Positions 31,693-42,303 of a stretch of 64,000 bases of DNA are shown piece by piece. The stretch's first letter is position 1, and the number at the start of each line of letters is the position of its first letter. This DNA is from Rhodococcoides fascians A25f (GTDB taxonomy: Bacteria > Actinomycetota > Actinomycetes > Mycobacteriales > Mycobacteriaceae): NCBI RefSeq assembly GCF_000760935.2, contig NZ_CP049744.1, forward strand, positions 2,593,001 through 2,657,000, in the 5' to 3' direction. The notes under the pieces are model-generated. The model saw only the letters and a program-made list of their open reading frames with translations, was not told the DNA's origin and did not search any database. A program made the translations under genes and the position numbers.

Positions 31693-32268
31693 GTGAGTGA
31701 CTCAGGTACATCGTCGTCCGACGGATCACCGGGCGACGCATCCGGTTCCACGGAACCGACGATCTCGTTCGAGAAGGGCACCCCTTCAGGCTCGGGTCCC
31801 GTCTACGGCGCACCCGATCCCAATTACACGACACCGAACTACGGCACCCCGGGCGGCGCTGATCAAGGTCAGCAGTTCGGACCTCCTCCCGGCGTCGGTT
31901 ATCCACCGCCCGCCGATGGTTCGGGTCAGTACTTCGCGCCGCCGCCGCCGTACGCGGGTGGTCAGTACGGTGGGCCGCAGTACGCGGGTGGGCCTGGTTT
32001 CATGGACCCGATGGCTCCCTACGGTCGGCACCCGGTCACCGGCGAACCCTTCTCCGACAAGCAGAAGCTGACGGCAGGCCTGCTCAACATCCTCCTCGGC
32101 GCATTCGGAGCCGGTCGCTTCTATCTCAACCAGCCGGGTATTGCAGTGGCCCAGATTGCCGTCACGTGGCTCACCTGCGGTATCGGTGGCATCTGGCCGT
32201 TGATCGACGGGATCATGATGCTCACCGGCAGCGTGCGCGACGAGCACGGTCGACCGCTGCGCGACTGA
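31693..32268 (+). CDS. Second TM2-domain membrane protein
   Basis: A 191-residue paralogue of the preceding protein, 38 bases downstream, read from GTG 31693 with a GGGAG ribosome site. The N-terminal 115 residues are rich in Ser, Gly, Pro and Tyr ([11 protein letters not shown]); then [18 protein letters not shown] matches the [17 protein letters not shown] of its neighbour, and two helices with GRFYLN follow. The pair probably arose by duplication. Function unknown. Confidence 0.84.
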   Translation: MSDSGTSSSDGSPGDASGSTEPTISFEKGTPSGSGPVYGAPDPNYTTPNYGTPGGADQGQQFGPPPGVGYPPPADGSGQYFAPPPPYAGGQYGGPQYAGGPGFMDPMAPYGRHPVTGEPFSDKQKLTAGLLNILLGAFGAGRFYLNQPGIAVAQIAVTWLTCGIGGIWPLIDGIMMLTGSVRDEHGRPLRD

Positions 32269-32536
32269 CGACCGTTTCGACGGCCACCGGCATTCGCGAT
32301 TGCATCGTTGCGAATTCCAACTGCTACGATTTCGCCATCCGGGAGCAATCTCGGATTCTTTCGCGGGCCAGGGCTGTCCCGGTGAATTCCCGACAGGCGT
32401 TTCGATTTCGGCTTGTGAGACCGTTCCGGTCGACATGAGGCGAACCAGCCGGCGGGGTTGCCGAGACTCACGGCGCAGCGGTCGAGGTCGCTGCTTCGCC
32501 CTCACGCACCCACCGGCCTACGTGGAGGTGATCGTG
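32269..32536 (+). promoter_or_regulatory. 268-base leader region before gltB
   Basis: No gene is convincing here. A frame open from 32435 (ATG) runs into gltB, but its Arg-rich peptide is unlike GltB, so I treat it as non-coding. TTGCAT...TACGAT near 32305-32336 is a weak promoter candidate with over-long spacing. I see no clear riboswitch fold. Confidence 0.4.
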
Positions 32537-35500
32537 GTGCTGTTTTCTCGGATGCCTGCGGAGCAGGGTCTGTACGACCCGAGCTTGGAGAAGGATTCCT
32601 GCGGCGTGGCGATGATCGCCGACATCGCGGGACGACGGTCTCATGCCATTGTGGCCGACGGCGTTCTGGCACTGGAGAATCTGGAACATCGTGGCGCTGC
32701 CGGGGCCGAGCCGAACAGCGGCGACGGCGCGGGCATTCTGATCCAGCTCCCGGTCGAACTTCTGGTCTCTCTCGCGCCGTTCGATCTACCTACGGCATCA
32801 GCCGACGGTGACAATACTTTTGCAGCCGGCGTGTGTTTTCTGCCGCAGGGAATCCGGGAGCGTGCGGTCGCCGTCGAACGTGTCGAATCCGTTGCGACCG
32901 AGGAAGGTCTGGAGATCCTGGGTTGGGTGCCGGTCGAGGTCGATCCCGATCGAGCCGACGTGGGAGTCACCGCTCTGGGCTGTATGCCGTACATGAGCTA
33001 CCTCTTCGTCACCGCCCCCGAGGTCGACGGCGTGCGGCCGGCCGGTCTGGCGCTCGATCGGCTGGTGTACGCGCTACGTAAGCGTTCCGAACGGGTCACC
33101 CCCGAGATCGAGGCCGAGGGCTCCGGGTTGTTCTTTCCGTCGCTGTCCTCGCGCACCATCGTCTACAAGGGCATGCTCACCACGATGCAGTTGCCGCTCT
33201 ACTTCCCGGAGTTGCGGAACCCGTTGTGCACGAGTGCTATTGCCATCGTTCACAGTCGATTCTCCACCAACACGTTTCCGTCGTGGCCGCTGGCGCACCC
33301 GCATCGCTACGTGGCCCACAACGGTGAGATCAACACCGTCAAGGGCAACCGAAACCGAATGCGGGCTCGGGAAGCGCTGCTCTCGAGCGACCTGATCCCC
33401 GGTGACCTCGAGCGGTTGTTCCCGATCTGCAATCCCGATGCGTCGGACTCGGTGTCCTTGGACGAGGTGCTCGAACTGCTGCACCTCGGTGGACGCAGTG
33501 TTCCGCATGTGGTGATGATGATGGTGCCGGAGCCGTGGGAGAACCACCGCACGATGGATCCGCGAGTGCGGGCGTTCTATCAGTTCCACTCGTCGATGAT
33601 GGAGGCCTGGGACGGCCCGGCTTGTGTGACGTTCACCGACGGCAGCTACGTCGGGGCCGTGCTCGATCGCAACGGGCTTCGCCCCGGTCGCTGGTGGCAA
33701 ACGGCCGACGGTCGCGTGATCCTCGCCAGCGAGGCCGGCGTGCTCGATGTGCCGCAATCCGAGGTCGTCGCCAAGGGCCGACTCGAGCCGGGCAAGATGT
33801 TCCTGATCGACACCGTCGCCGGACGACTGGTACCCGACGAGGAGATCAAGCTCCGACTGGCCACCGAACATCCGTATCAGGAGTGGCTGCATGCCGGACT
33901 GCTCGAGATCAAGAGCCTGCCCGAGCGCGCGCACATTCAGTACAACCACGACTCCGTGGTGCGCAGGCAGGTCGCGTTCGGTTACACCGAGGAAGACCTG
34001 CGCGTCGTACTGACGCCGATGGCCGCATCCGGGGGAGAGCCACTGGGGTCCATGGGCACCGACACCCCTGCGGCAGTCATGTCGCAGCGCTCGCGTCAGC
34101 TCTACGACTACTTCATCGAGCTGTTCGCCCAGGTCACCAACCCGCCGCTGGATTCGATCCGGGAGGAGATCGTGACCTCGCTCGCGCGGGTGATGGGTCC
34201 CGAGCAGAACCTGCTCGAGCCCACCGCGGCGTCGTGCAGGCAGATCGTGTTGCCGTGGCCGGTGCTCGACAACGACGAGTTGAACAAGATCATCCACATC
34301 AACGACGACGGCGACCACCCCGGATTGTCGGCGACGGTGTTGCGTGGCCTCTACGAGGTCGAGCGCGGCGGCGAAGGTCTCGCCGAGGCCATCGAGGAAC
34401 TGCGTGCTCGGGCATCGGAAGCCATCGCTGCCGGGTACACGACGCTGATCATCTCCGATCGCGACTCGGACCACACCCGCGCTCCGATTCCGTCGTTGCT
34501 GGCCACCTCGGCCGTACACCACCATCTGGTGCGCACCAAGGAGCGCACCAAGATCGCACTCGTCGTGGAATCCGGCGATGCACGCGAAGTCCATCATCTC
34601 GCGCTGCTCATCGGATTCGGTGCCGCCGCGGTCAACCCGTATCTGGCGATGGAATCGATCGAGGATCTCGTCGGCGAGGGTGAGCTGACCGGCGTCGAAC
34701 CGACGGTCGCAGTACGGAACTATCTGTACGGTCTCGGCAAGGGTGTGCTCAAGGTGATGTCCAAGATGGGCATCTCGACCGTCGGGTCCTACACCGGCGC
34801 ACAGGTTTTCGAGGCGGTCGGTCTCGATCGCGAGGTGGTGCGCGAGTACTTCAAGGGCACGGTCAGCAAGCTCGGCGGCGTCGGTCTGGACGTGCTCGCC
34901 GAGGAGGTCAAGCTGCGCCACCGTCGGGCGTACCCCGAGAACCCCACCGACCGTGTTCACCGTCGGTTGGATATCGGCGGTGAGTACCAGTTCCGGCGGG
35001 AAGGTGAACTGCACCTGTTCACGCCCGAAACGGTGTTCCTGTTGCAGCATGCGACCCGCACCGGGCGCTACGACGTGTTCCAGAAGTACACCGACGAGGT
35101 GGACCGGCTCGCCCGTGAAGGCGGTGCCCTGCGTGGTTTGTTCGAGTTCAAAGATGGTGTGCGGCCACCGGTTCCGCTCGACGAAGTGGAGTCGGTCGAA
35201 TCGATCGTGACGCGGTTCAACACCGGAGCGATGAGCTACGGATCCATTTCCGCCGAAGCGCACGAGACGATGGCCGTGGCGATGAACAACCTCGGCGGCC
35301 GGTCCAACTCGGGTGAGGGCGGTGAGGACGTCGATCGCCTCTACGACCCGAAGCGCCGCAGTGCCGTCAAGCAGGTGGCCAGTGGCCGCTTCGGGGTGAC
35401 CAGCGACTACCTGGTCAACGCCACCGATATTCAGATCAAGATGGCGCAGGGAGCAAAGCCGGGCGAGGGCGGTCAGTTGCCCGGCTACAAGGTGTATCCG

Positions 35501-37120
35501 TGGGTCGCGAAGACGCGACATTCCACGCCGGGCGTCGGCTTGATCTCGCCGCCCCCGCACCACGACATCTATTCGATCGAGGATCTCGCGCAGCTGATCC
35601 ACGACCTCAAGAACGCCAACGAGAATGCGCGCGTGCACGTCAAACTCGTCAGTTCCGTCGGCGTCGGCACGGTGGCGACCGGCGTCAGTAAGGCGCACGC
35701 CGACGTCGTCCTCATCTCGGGATACGACGGCGGAACCGGGGCGGCACCGTTGACCTCGCTCAAGCATGCCGGCGCTCCGTGGGAGATCGGCCTGGCCGAC
35801 GCTCAGCAGACGCTGGTGCTCAACGGCCTGCGTGACCGCATCACCGTGCAGTGCGACGGTGGAATGCGCACCGGTCGCGACGTCATCGTCGCGGCACTTC
35901 TCGGTGCGGAGGAATTCGGATTCTCGACGGCTCCGCTGATCGTGGCGGGATGCATCATGATGCGTGTCTGCCACCTCGATACGTGCCCGGTCGGGGTCGC
36001 GACCCAGAACCCGGAGCTGCGCAAGCGGTTCACCGGGAAGCCGGAGTTTCTCGAGGACTTCTTCAAGTTCATCGCCGAGGACGTGCGAAAGTACCTCGCG
36101 CAGCTCGGCTTCCGCAGTATCGACGAGGCAGTGGGCCACGCCGACGTACTGGAGACAGCGGCAGGCGTCGCACACTGGAAGAGCAAGGGCCTGGATCTGG
36201 CTCCGATCTTCGCGATGCCCGTCGACCGGCACGGTGCCCCGATGTCGCAGCGTCGACGCCTTCGCGGGCAAGACCACGGTCTCGATCTCGCACTGGATCG
36301 GACGCTGATCCAGTTGGCGGAGGGAGCGCTGGAGGACGCGCATCCGGTGAAGCTGGAGCTGCCGGTACGTAACGTCAACCGCACTGTCGGAACGCTTCTG
36401 GGGTCCGAGGTCACCCGACGCTACGGCGCGGGTGGACTCCCGGACGACACCATTCGCGTTGCGTTCACCGGATCGGCAGGGCAGTCGCTCGGTGCCTTCC
36501 TGCCGCCGGGTATCACGATCGATCTGGTCGGTGACGCGAACGACTATGTCGGCAAGGGACTGTCGGGTGGTCGCATCGTGGTGCGCCCGGCCGACGATGC
36601 GCCCTTCGTCGCCGAGGACAACGTGATCGCCGGCAACACCATTCTGTACGGCGCAACCTCGGGCGAGGTGTACCTGCGGGGCAAGGCAGGGGAGCGCTTC
36701 GCGGTCCGCAACTCGGGTGCGGTCGCGGTGAACGAGGGCGTGGGTGACCACGCGTTCGAGTACATGACCGGTGGCCGGGTCGTCGTGCTGGGCCCGACCG
36801 GTCGCAACATGGCCGCGGGAATGTCCGGCGGTATCGCCTTCGTTCTCGGTCTCGATCCGGCCGACGTGAACATGGCCATGGTCGAACTGCAGGTCCCCAA
36901 CCCGGACGATCTGGTGTGGCTGCGCGAGACCGTCGAGAATCACCAGCGCTGGACCGGGTCCACCGTCGCGACCTCGTTGCTGGCCGACTGGCCACGCCGG
37001 TCTGCGCTGTTCACCAAAGTCATGCCCGTCGACTACCAGCGGGTGCTGGAAGCGACTCGAATGGCGCGTGCCGAAGGGCGCGACGTCGATGCTGCGATCA
37101 TGGAGGCTGCACGTGGCTGA
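32537..37120 (+). CDS. gltB: Glutamate synthase large subunit
   Basis: GltB forms two glutamates from glutamine and 2-oxoglutarate. The 1527-residue protein starts with a short propeptide before the catalytic Cys in [10 protein letters not shown], the N-terminal nucleophile of the glutaminase domain (to about 430). The central and FMN domains follow, with the 3Fe-4S motif [15 protein letters not shown] near residue 1145, then the GXGXG beta-helix C-terminus ([11 protein letters not shown]). I chose GTG 32537 because GGAGGTG lies 6 bases upstream; ATG 32552 is a possible shorter start. Confidence 0.95.
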   Translation: MLFSRMPAEQGLYDPSLEKDSCGVAMIADIAGRRSHAIVADGVLALENLEHRGAAGAEPNSGDGAGILIQLPVELLVSLAPFDLPTASADGDNTFAAGVCFLPQGIRERAVAVERVESVATEEGLEILGWVPVEVDPDRADVGVTALGCMPYMSYLFVTAPEVDGVRPAGLALDRLVYALRKRSERVTPEIEAEGSGLFFPSLSSRTIVYKGMLTTMQLPLYFPELRNPLCTSAIAIVHSRFSTNTFPSWPLAHPHRYVAHNGEINTVKGNRNRMRAREALLSSDLIPGDLERLFPICNPDASDSVSLDEVLELLHLGGRSVPHVVMMMVPEPWENHRTMDPRVRAFYQFHSSMMEAWDGPACVTFTDGSYVGAVLDRNGLRPGRWWQTADGRVILASEAGVLDVPQSEVVAKGRLEPGKMFLIDTVAGRLVPDEEIKLRLATEHPYQEWLHAGLLEIKSLPERAHIQYNHDSVVRRQVAFGYTEEDLRVVLTPMAASGGEPLGSMGTDTPAAVMSQRSRQLYDYFIELFAQVTNPPLDSIREEIVTSLARVMGPEQNLLEPTAASCRQIVLPWPVLDNDELNKIIHINDDGDHPGLSATVLRGLYEVERGGEGLAEAIEELRARASEAIAAGYTTLIISDRDSDHTRAPIPSLLATSAVHHHLVRTKERTKIALVVESGDAREVHHLALLIGFGAAAVNPYLAMESIEDLVGEGELTGVEPTVAVRNYLYGLGKGVLKVMSKMGISTVGSYTGAQVFEAVGLDREVVREYFKGTVSKLGGVGLDVLAEEVKLRHRRAYPENPTDRVHRRLDIGGEYQFRREGELHLFTPETVFLLQHATRTGRYDVFQKYTDEVDRLAREGGALRGLFEFKDGVRPPVPLDEVESVESIVTRFNTGAMSYGSISAEAHETMAVAMNNLGGRSNSGEGGEDVDRLYDPKRRSAVKQVASGRFGVTSDYLVNATDIQIKMAQGAKPGEGGQLPGYKVYPWVAKTRHSTPGVGLISPPPHHDIYSIEDLAQLIHDLKNANENARVHVKLVSSVGVGTVATGVSKAHADVVLISGYDGGTGAAPLTSLKHAGAPWEIGLADAQQTLVLNGLRDRITVQCDGGMRTGRDVIVAALLGAEEFGFSTAPLIVAGCIMMRVCHLDTCPVGVATQNPELRKRFTGKPEFLEDFFKFIAEDVRKYLAQLGFRSIDEAVGHADVLETAAGVAHWKSKGLDLAPIFAMPVDRHGAPMSQRRRLRGQDHGLDLALDRTLIQLAEGALEDAHPVKLELPVRNVNRTVGTLLGSEVTRRYGAGGLPDDTIRVAFTGSAGQSLGAFLPPGITIDLVGDANDYVGKGLSGGRIVVRPADDAPFVAEDNVIAGNTILYGATSGEVYLRGKAGERFAVRNSGAVAVNEGVGDHAFEYMTGGRVVVLGPTGRNMAAGMSGGIAFVLGLDPADVNMAMVELQVPNPDDLVWLRETVENHQRWTGSTVATSLLADWPRRSALFTKVMPVDYQRVLEATRMARAEGRDVDAAIMEAARG

Positions 37121-38618
37121 TCCACAGGGATTTCTGAAAGTCGTCAAGCGCGAGGCTGTCAAGCGTCCGATCGGCGAGCGCGTCAAGGACTGGAATGAGG
37201 TGTATTCGCACCAGCCCACGAGCGAACGGGCCGCGGAGGTCTCCGATCAGGCACGTCGTTGTATGGACTGCGGAATTCCGTTCTGCCACTCCGGAACTGC
37301 GGGTTGTCCGCTGGGCAATCTGATTCCCGAATGGAACGATCTGGTTCGTCGTGACCGGTGGGATGCAGCGAGCGACCGACTGCACGCGACCAACAACTTC
37401 CCGGAGTTCACCGGTCGGGTGTGCCCGGCACCGTGCGAATCGGCCTGTGTGCTTTCGATTTCCGAGGCGGCCACCGGCGGTAGCGTCACGATCAAGCGGG
37501 TCGAGCAGACCATCGCGGATCTGGCCTGGGAAGAGGGCAGCATCGTTCCGCAGCCGCCGACGATCACCACCGGGAAGCGAGTCGCCGTCGTGGGATCCGG
37601 TCCTGCGGGATTGGCTGCGGCACAACAGCTCACACGTGCCGGACACGACGTCACGGTGTACGAGCGGGATGACCGCCTGGGCGGGCTGCTCCGGTACGGC
37701 ATCCCCGAGTTCAAGCTCGAGAAGTCGGTGCTGGATCAGCGCCTGATGCAGATGAGGGCCGAGGGAACGCATTTCGTGACCGACTGCGAGGTGGGGATCG
37801 ACTTCACGGTCGAGCAGCTCCGCGAATCCTTCGATGCCGTCGTCCTGGCGGTCGGCGCTCTGCGGGCCCGAGACAACACCGAGGTGATCGGTCGCGAACT
37901 CGACGGTATCCACCTGGCGATGGAGCACCTGGTGCCGTCGAACAAGGAATGTGAGGGCGACGGTCCCACGTCGATCTCGGCCGCGGACAAGCATGTGGTG
38001 ATCATCGGCGGCGGCGACACCGGGGCCGACTGTCTGGGTACGGCGCACCGCCAGGGTGCCGCGTCGGTCACCCAACTGGACTACAACCCCGCCCTGCCGG
38101 GTGCCCGTGACGACAGCCTGTCGCCCTGGCCGTCGTGGCCGTTGGTGCTGCGCACCTCGCCTGCGCACGCCGAGGGTGGCGTTGTGCGTCATCAGGTGGC
38201 CGTGCAGCGCTTCCTCGGTGACGAGCGCGGACACGTGCGTGCCATGGTGCTGGCCGAGGTGGAGGTGCAGCGTGACGCGGACGGTCGACGCGTCGTCACA
38301 CCGATCGGTGAAGAGGTCGAACTGCCCTGTGATCTGGCGCTGTTCGCCATCGGTTTCGAGGGTGTCGAGCACGGTCCGTTGCTCGACGAGTACGGCCTCG
38401 CGCTCACCAAGCGTGGTGCGTTGTCGTGTGGTCCCGATTGGCAGACCACCGCGCCTGGGGTGTTCGTCTGCGGAGATGCGCATCGAGGTGCGTCGTTGGT
38501 CGTGTGGGCGATCGCAGAGGGACGATCGGCGGCTCATGGAGTCGACGCTTTCCTCACCGGGCACTCGGAATTGCCGTCTCCGGTACACCCCACGGCACTG
38601 CCTCTCGCGGTGGTGTGA
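37113..38618 (+). CDS. gltD: Glutamate synthase small subunit
   Basis: GltD feeds NADPH electrons to GltB. The 501-residue protein has N-terminal Fe-S cysteines ([23 protein letters not shown] and [12 protein letters not shown]), an FAD motif [13 protein letters not shown] and an NADPH motif [17 protein letters not shown] 37113 overlaps the gltB stop by 8 bases, so the two subunits are co-translated. Confidence 0.96.
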   Translation: MADPQGFLKVVKREAVKRPIGERVKDWNEVYSHQPTSERAAEVSDQARRCMDCGIPFCHSGTAGCPLGNLIPEWNDLVRRDRWDAASDRLHATNNFPEFTGRVCPAPCESACVLSISEAATGGSVTIKRVEQTIADLAWEEGSIVPQPPTITTGKRVAVVGSGPAGLAAAQQLTRAGHDVTVYERDDRLGGLLRYGIPEFKLEKSVLDQRLMQMRAEGTHFVTDCEVGIDFTVEQLRESFDAVVLAVGALRARDNTEVIGRELDGIHLAMEHLVPSNKECEGDGPTSISAADKHVVIIGGGDTGADCLGTAHRQGAASVTQLDYNPALPGARDDSLSPWPSWPLVLRTSPAHAEGGVVRHQVAVQRFLGDERGHVRAMVLAEVEVQRDADGRRVVTPIGEEVELPCDLALFAIGFEGVEHGPLLDEYGLALTKRGALSCGPDWQTTAPGVFVCGDAHRGASLVVWAIAEGRSAAHGVDAFLTGHSELPSPVHPTALPLAVV

Positions 38619-38727
38619 CGCTCGTCTCTGAATCGGTGCAGACCGTCCCAGCAGCGGCGTAGCGAGGCTACCCATCGGTAGTATCCGAGTGGGAACGTCT
38701 GCGATAGAGAACGTGGCGTCCAGCGGC

Positions 38728-38733
38728 TAGGCT
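38728..38733 (+). promoter_or_regulatory. Leaderless -10 box before pyk
   Basis: TAGGCT lies 7 bases before GTG 38741, and no ribosome site precedes the codon, fitting a leaderless transcript. The rest of the 122-base gap after gltD shows no obvious terminator hairpin. Confidence 0.6.
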
Positions 38734-38740
38734 CGCTTTC

Positions 38741-40159
38741 GTGAGCCGACGTACGAAGATTGTCTGCACCCTTGGACCCGCAACCGCAACCACAGAGCGA
38801 ATCCGTGAACTCGTAGAGAGTGGAATGGATGTCGCACGACTGAACTTCAGCCATGGAGATCACCCCGATCACCAGGCCAACTACGAGAGGGTCCGCGCAG
38901 CGTCGGATGCCACCGGCAAAGCCGTGGGCATTCTGGCCGACCTGCAGGGACCGAAGATTCGTCTCGGCCGCTTCGCCGAGGGCTCGACCACCTGGGCCAG
39001 CGGTGAGCTGATCCGGATCACCGTCGAGGAGTGCGAAGGCACCCACGACCGGGTGTCGACCACCTACAAGGAACTGGCTCAGGATGCGAAGGAAGGCGAC
39101 CGCCTCCTCGTGGACGACGGCAAGGTCGGCCTCGTGGTCACCGGAGTCGAAGGCAACGACGTGCTGTGTCGTGTCACCGAAGGTGGACCGGTCAGCAACA
39201 ACAAGGGCGTCTCCCTGCCCGGCATGGACGTGTCCGTTCCGGCCATGAGCGAGAAGGACATCGCGGACCTCGAATTCGCACTCGCTCTGGGATGCGACTT
39301 CATCGCGCTCTCGTTCGTCCGTTCGCCCGCGGACGTCGAACTGGTCCATGCCGTCATGGATCGTGTCGGCCGCCGAGTTCCCGTCATCGCCAAGCTGGAG
39401 AAGCCCGAGGCTGTCGACAACCTCGAAGCCATCGTGCTCGCGTTCGACGCCATCATGGTTGCCCGCGGTGACCTCGGCGTCGAGTTGCCGCTCGAGCAGG
39501 TCCCGCTGGTGCAGAAGCGCGCCATTCAGATCGCTCGCGCCAACGCCAAGCCCGTCATCGTCGCGACTCAGATGCTCGAATCGATGATCGAGAATTCCCG
39601 TCCGACGCGCGCCGAGGCCTCCGACGTGGCCAACGCGGTGCTCGACGGCACCGATGCAGTGATGCTGTCCGGTGAGACCTCGGTCGGCAAGTACGTGATG
39701 GAGACGGTGCGGACCATGGCGCGCATCGTCGAGACGGTCGAGACCGAGGGCGACAGCGTTCCGCCGCTGACGCATGTGCCGCGCACCAAGCGTGGCGTGA
39801 TCTCCTACGCCGCCCGCGACATCGGCGAGCGGCTGGATGCCAAAGCTCTCGTGGCCTTCACGCAGTCGGGTGACACCGTTCGACGGTTGGCCCGTCTGCA
39901 CACCAAGCTTCCTCTGCTCGCCTTCACCTCGATCTCCGAGGTACGCAGCCAGCTGTCGTTGAGCTGGGGAACCGAGACGTTCCTGGTACCCGACGTGGGA
40001 TCCACGGACGCGATGGTCAAAGAGGTCGACAAGGCGCTGCTCGAACTCGGTCGGTACAACAAGGGCGATCAGGTCGTGATCGTGGCCGGTGCCCCTCCCG
40101 GCACAGTAGGCTCGACCAACTTGATCCATGTGCACCGAATCGGAGAAGAGGACCGGTAA
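38741..40159 (+). CDS. pyk: Pyruvate kinase
   Basis: Pyk makes pyruvate and ATP from phosphoenolpyruvate in glycolysis. The 472-residue protein begins RTKIVCTLGPATATTERIR and has MDVARLNFSHGD, the active-site lysine region VIAKLEKPEAVDNLE, the metal site MVARGDLGVELP and the final allosteric domain. It is followed without a gap by tesB (TAAGTG), so they are probably co-transcribed, as pykA-tesB1 in mycobacteria. Confidence 0.97.
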   Translation: MSRRTKIVCTLGPATATTERIRELVESGMDVARLNFSHGDHPDHQANYERVRAASDATGKAVGILADLQGPKIRLGRFAEGSTTWASGELIRITVEECEGTHDRVSTTYKELAQDAKEGDRLLVDDGKVGLVVTGVEGNDVLCRVTEGGPVSNNKGVSLPGMDVSVPAMSEKDIADLEFALALGCDFIALSFVRSPADVELVHAVMDRVGRRVPVIAKLEKPEAVDNLEAIVLAFDAIMVARGDLGVELPLEQVPLVQKRAIQIARANAKPVIVATQMLESMIENSRPTRAEASDVANAVLDGTDAVMLSGETSVGKYVMETVRTMARIVETVETEGDSVPPLTHVPRTKRGVISYAARDIGERLDAKALVAFTQSGDTVRRLARLHTKLPLLAFTSISEVRSQLSLSWGTETFLVPDVGSTDAMVKEVDKALLELGRYNKGDQVVIVAGAPPGTVGSTNLIHVHRIGEEDR

Positions 40160-41086
40160 GTGGTCGAAGCGGGGGGAACCGGCGTCAGCGAAAGCGCGCC
40201 GAGCAGTACAGCGGTGAAGACCGATCTCGAGACGCTCCTCGATCTCCTCGCACTGGAGGAGATCGAGGAGGACGTGTTCGTCGGTGTTCACCCCGAGCAG
40301 GTGGGGAGCCGTACGTTCGGGGGACAACTGGTCGCACAGGGCCTGATCGCTGCGGGTCGCACCGTGTCCGGCACGTCGCGGGACGTACACGCGATCAACG
40401 CCCACTTCATCCGCGGTGGTGACGTCAAGAAGCCCATCGAATACCGGGTCTCGCGCCAGCGCGACGGCCGCGCCTTCGCCAACCGTCAGGTGACTGCTGT
40501 CCAGGACGGCAACGAGCTGTTCGTCATGCTCGCAGCGTTCCAAGATTTCGGAAAAGGCCTGGAACACAGCGTCGAAGTTCCCGAGGTTCCGTACCCCGAC
40601 GCGCTGCCACCCCTGGGCGATCATTTCGTCGGGTACGAGGATCGACTTCAGATGTTCGTGGATGCTCTCAAGCCGATCGACATGCGCTACGCGAACGATC
40701 CGGCCTGGATCATGCACGGCACCGGTGAGAAGCTCAATCACAATCGAGTCTGGATGAAGGCCGACGGAGATCTGCCCGACGCCTCGATATTTCACGCCGC
40801 GACCATGGGCTACGCGTCGGACACCACCGTGCTCGATTCGATCATCACCACTCACGGCCTGTCGTGGGGACTCGATCGGATCGTCGCCGCCACGGTGAAC
40901 CACTCCATCTGGTTCCACCGACCGTTCAGGTTCGACGAATGGGCCCTGTACGCCACCGAATCACCCGTCGCCGCCGGCTCGCGTGGCCTGGCCACCGGTC
41001 GTTTCTTCTCGATGGACGGCCAGTTGCTGGCAACGGTCGTGCAAGAAGGCCTCATTCGACATTTTCCGAAGCGGGTCCGCGACTGA
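40160..41086 (+). CDS. tesB: Acyl-CoA thioesterase II
   Basis: A 308-residue double hot-dog thioesterase that releases CoA from acyl-CoA. Family segments include FVGVHPEQVGSRTFGGQLVAQGL in the first hot-dog, VHAINAHFIRGGD, and the second-half DHSIWFHRPFRFDEW-type sequence with catalytic Asp/Thr/Gln positions. GTG 40160 abuts the pyk stop. Its last 35 bases overlap the converging DNA glycosylase gene. Confidence 0.93.
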   Translation: MVEAGGTGVSESAPSSTAVKTDLETLLDLLALEEIEEDVFVGVHPEQVGSRTFGGQLVAQGLIAAGRTVSGTSRDVHAINAHFIRGGDVKKPIEYRVSRQRDGRAFANRQVTAVQDGNELFVMLAAFQDFGKGLEHSVEVPEVPYPDALPPLGDHFVGYEDRLQMFVDALKPIDMRYANDPAWIMHGTGEKLNHNRVWMKADGDLPDASIFHAATMGYASDTTVLDSIITTHGLSWGLDRIVAATVNHSIWFHRPFRFDEWALYATESPVAAGSRGLATGRFFSMDGQLLATVVQEGLIRHFPKRVRD

Positions 41087-41576
41087 ACGCGCTCGCCCAG
41101 GCCCGAGTCTTGGCTGCAAGGTCCAGTGAGGCGTGCGCCGGACTGGTAGAGGGCAACCGGGTGAATTCGACGCGGGGGAGTGGCAGTCCCGTCGCCACGT
41201 GACGTCGGTAGCTCTCGGCCGCCTTGGCTCCGTTGAAGAACACCCTGTCGATATTCGGCTGCTGTGCGAACAGTGTCTCGAAATCGTTTGCAACGATGGA
41301 TGATTCGACAATTGCCGAGTCGAGACTGCCCGCGCGCGTGCACAGCTTCAGTACATCCCAGACGGCAATTCCGTGGCCTCGGAGACGCTCGGTGCGTGCG
41401 TCGTACGCCAGTTCGGGTCCGGCACCGAACAACGTTCCCATGATCGGCCAGAACGCATTTCGTGGATGGGCGTAGTACTGCTGCGCCGCCAGCGATGCGA
41501 CGCCGGGCATGGAGCCCAGCACCAGGGTGGTTGCGCCCGGGCCGACGATCGGCTCGAAACTGTGCACGACGTTCAT
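41052..41576 (-). CDS. DNA-deoxyinosine glycosylase (uracil-DNA glycosylase superfamily)
   Basis: A 174-residue member of the uracil-DNA glycosylase superfamily, in the group annotated as DNA-deoxyinosine glycosylase. The active-site loop is GSMPGVASLAAQQYYAHPRNAFWPIMG and the second motif is LPSTSPAHAS. It would remove deaminated bases (hypoxanthine or uracil) to start base excision repair. ATG 41576 is chosen because it begins the motif-bearing domain (MNVVHSFEPIVGPG). Confidence 0.85.
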   Translation of the reverse strand: MNVVHSFEPIVGPGATTLVLGSMPGVASLAAQQYYAHPRNAFWPIMGTLFGAGPELAYDARTERLRGHGIAVWDVLKLCTRAGSLDSAIVESSIVANDFETLFAQQPNIDRVFFNGAKAAESYRRHVATGLPLPRVEFTRLPSTSPAHASLDLAAKTRAWASAFSRGPASENVE

Positions 41577-41632
41577 GGCGCGATTGAAGCAAATCCCCGC
41601 GGGGGTGCGGGAGTGGGGACCACAATGGAGAG

Positions 41633-41836
41633 ATGTTGGATCCACGTGTACTCGACAACAACGAACTCGAAGCCGAACTCGCCGCACTGCGCCGGGGGCG
41701 TGACGCAGCGATGGACGAGGGCGCACGCGACGTCTCGACCGCCGACACCGACCACCTCATCGCGCGGTTCGAGGAAGAAATTCGCAAGCGACACCAGGAT
41801 TCGACGTCCGATCAGCCCAGTACCGATCTGCCCTGA
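41633..41836 (+). CDS. Small acidic protein, DUF6158-like
   Basis: A 67-residue soluble protein, starting MLDPRVLDNNELEAELAALRR, predicted as a helical hairpin with many charged residues. GGAGAG immediately precedes the ATG. It resembles small actinobacterial proteins I know as DUF6158, but the match is by eye only. Its 3' end overlaps the converging DUF1772 gene by 25 bases. Confidence 0.65.
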   Translation: MLDPRVLDNNELEAELAALRRGRDAAMDEGARDVSTADTDHLIARFEEEIRKRHQDSTSDQPSTDLP

Positions 41837-42303
41837 CCCAGAATCAGGACCGCGCATGCGGCGGTCGCGGCCGCGGTACGAATGTTGTTCCACAGCACCC
41901 ACTTCGTCGTGAACTCTTCCCACGTCGCCGCTCCTGCCGCGGTGGTCGAGTCGGCTGCAGCCAACGCGTCGTTGAGGGGCACATTCAGTGTGACCGTGAC
42001 CGCGAAGCACCCGATCACGTACAGCACTGCCCCAGCGATGATCAGTGCGGAGTGGCCGCGGTCGGTGAACGGAGTCGACACGGCTGCGATCACGCAGGAC
42101 AGCGCCGTGCCCATGAACAGGATGAGAAACAGCGGATTGAGGATCGCCGTATTGGCACTCTGCATCGAGGAGATCGCGACCGGAACCGGAAGGGTCTTCA
42201 GTCCGGGCAGCACGCTGATCGAGAACGCCAGCAGCACTCCCGCCATCAATGCTGATCCGATTGCGCCCACAAGTGTTGATGCGGAAGCTATTCGGTCGAT
42301 CAT
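41812..42303 (-). CDS. DUF1772 membrane protein
   Basis: A 163-residue protein with four hydrophobic helices and the family features MAGVLLAFSISVLPGL and, at the end, WVLWNNIRTAAATAACAVL. This DUF1772/anthrone-oxygenase-like family is common beside NAD(P)-binding proteins in actinobacteria. Its start overlaps the stop of the NAD(P)-binding gene upstream by 4 bases, so they form an operon. Substrate unknown. Confidence 0.82.
   Translation of the reverse strand: MIDRIASASTLVGAIGSALMAGVLLAFSISVLPGLKTLPVPVAISSMQSANTAILNPLFLILFMGTALSCVIAAVSTPFTDRGHSALIIAGAVLYVIGCFAVTVTLNVPLNDALAAADSTTAAGAATWEEFTTKWVLWNNIRTAAATAACAVLILGQGRSVLG

Noticed and set aside
32269..32536. A glutamine-type riboswitch or leader peptide before gltB.
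   Set aside because: No conserved fold could be traced by eye, and the in-frame Arg-rich peptide is unlike GltB.
33074..37219. A 1381-codon open frame on the minus strand opposite gltB.
   Set aside because: It mirrors the high-GC codon bias of gltB on the other strand and has low-complexity His/Arg-rich composition without domains; gltB itself is certain.
38534..40918. A 794-codon minus-strand frame opposite pyk and tesB.
   Set aside because: It crosses two confirmed genes and their junction and has no recognisable motif.
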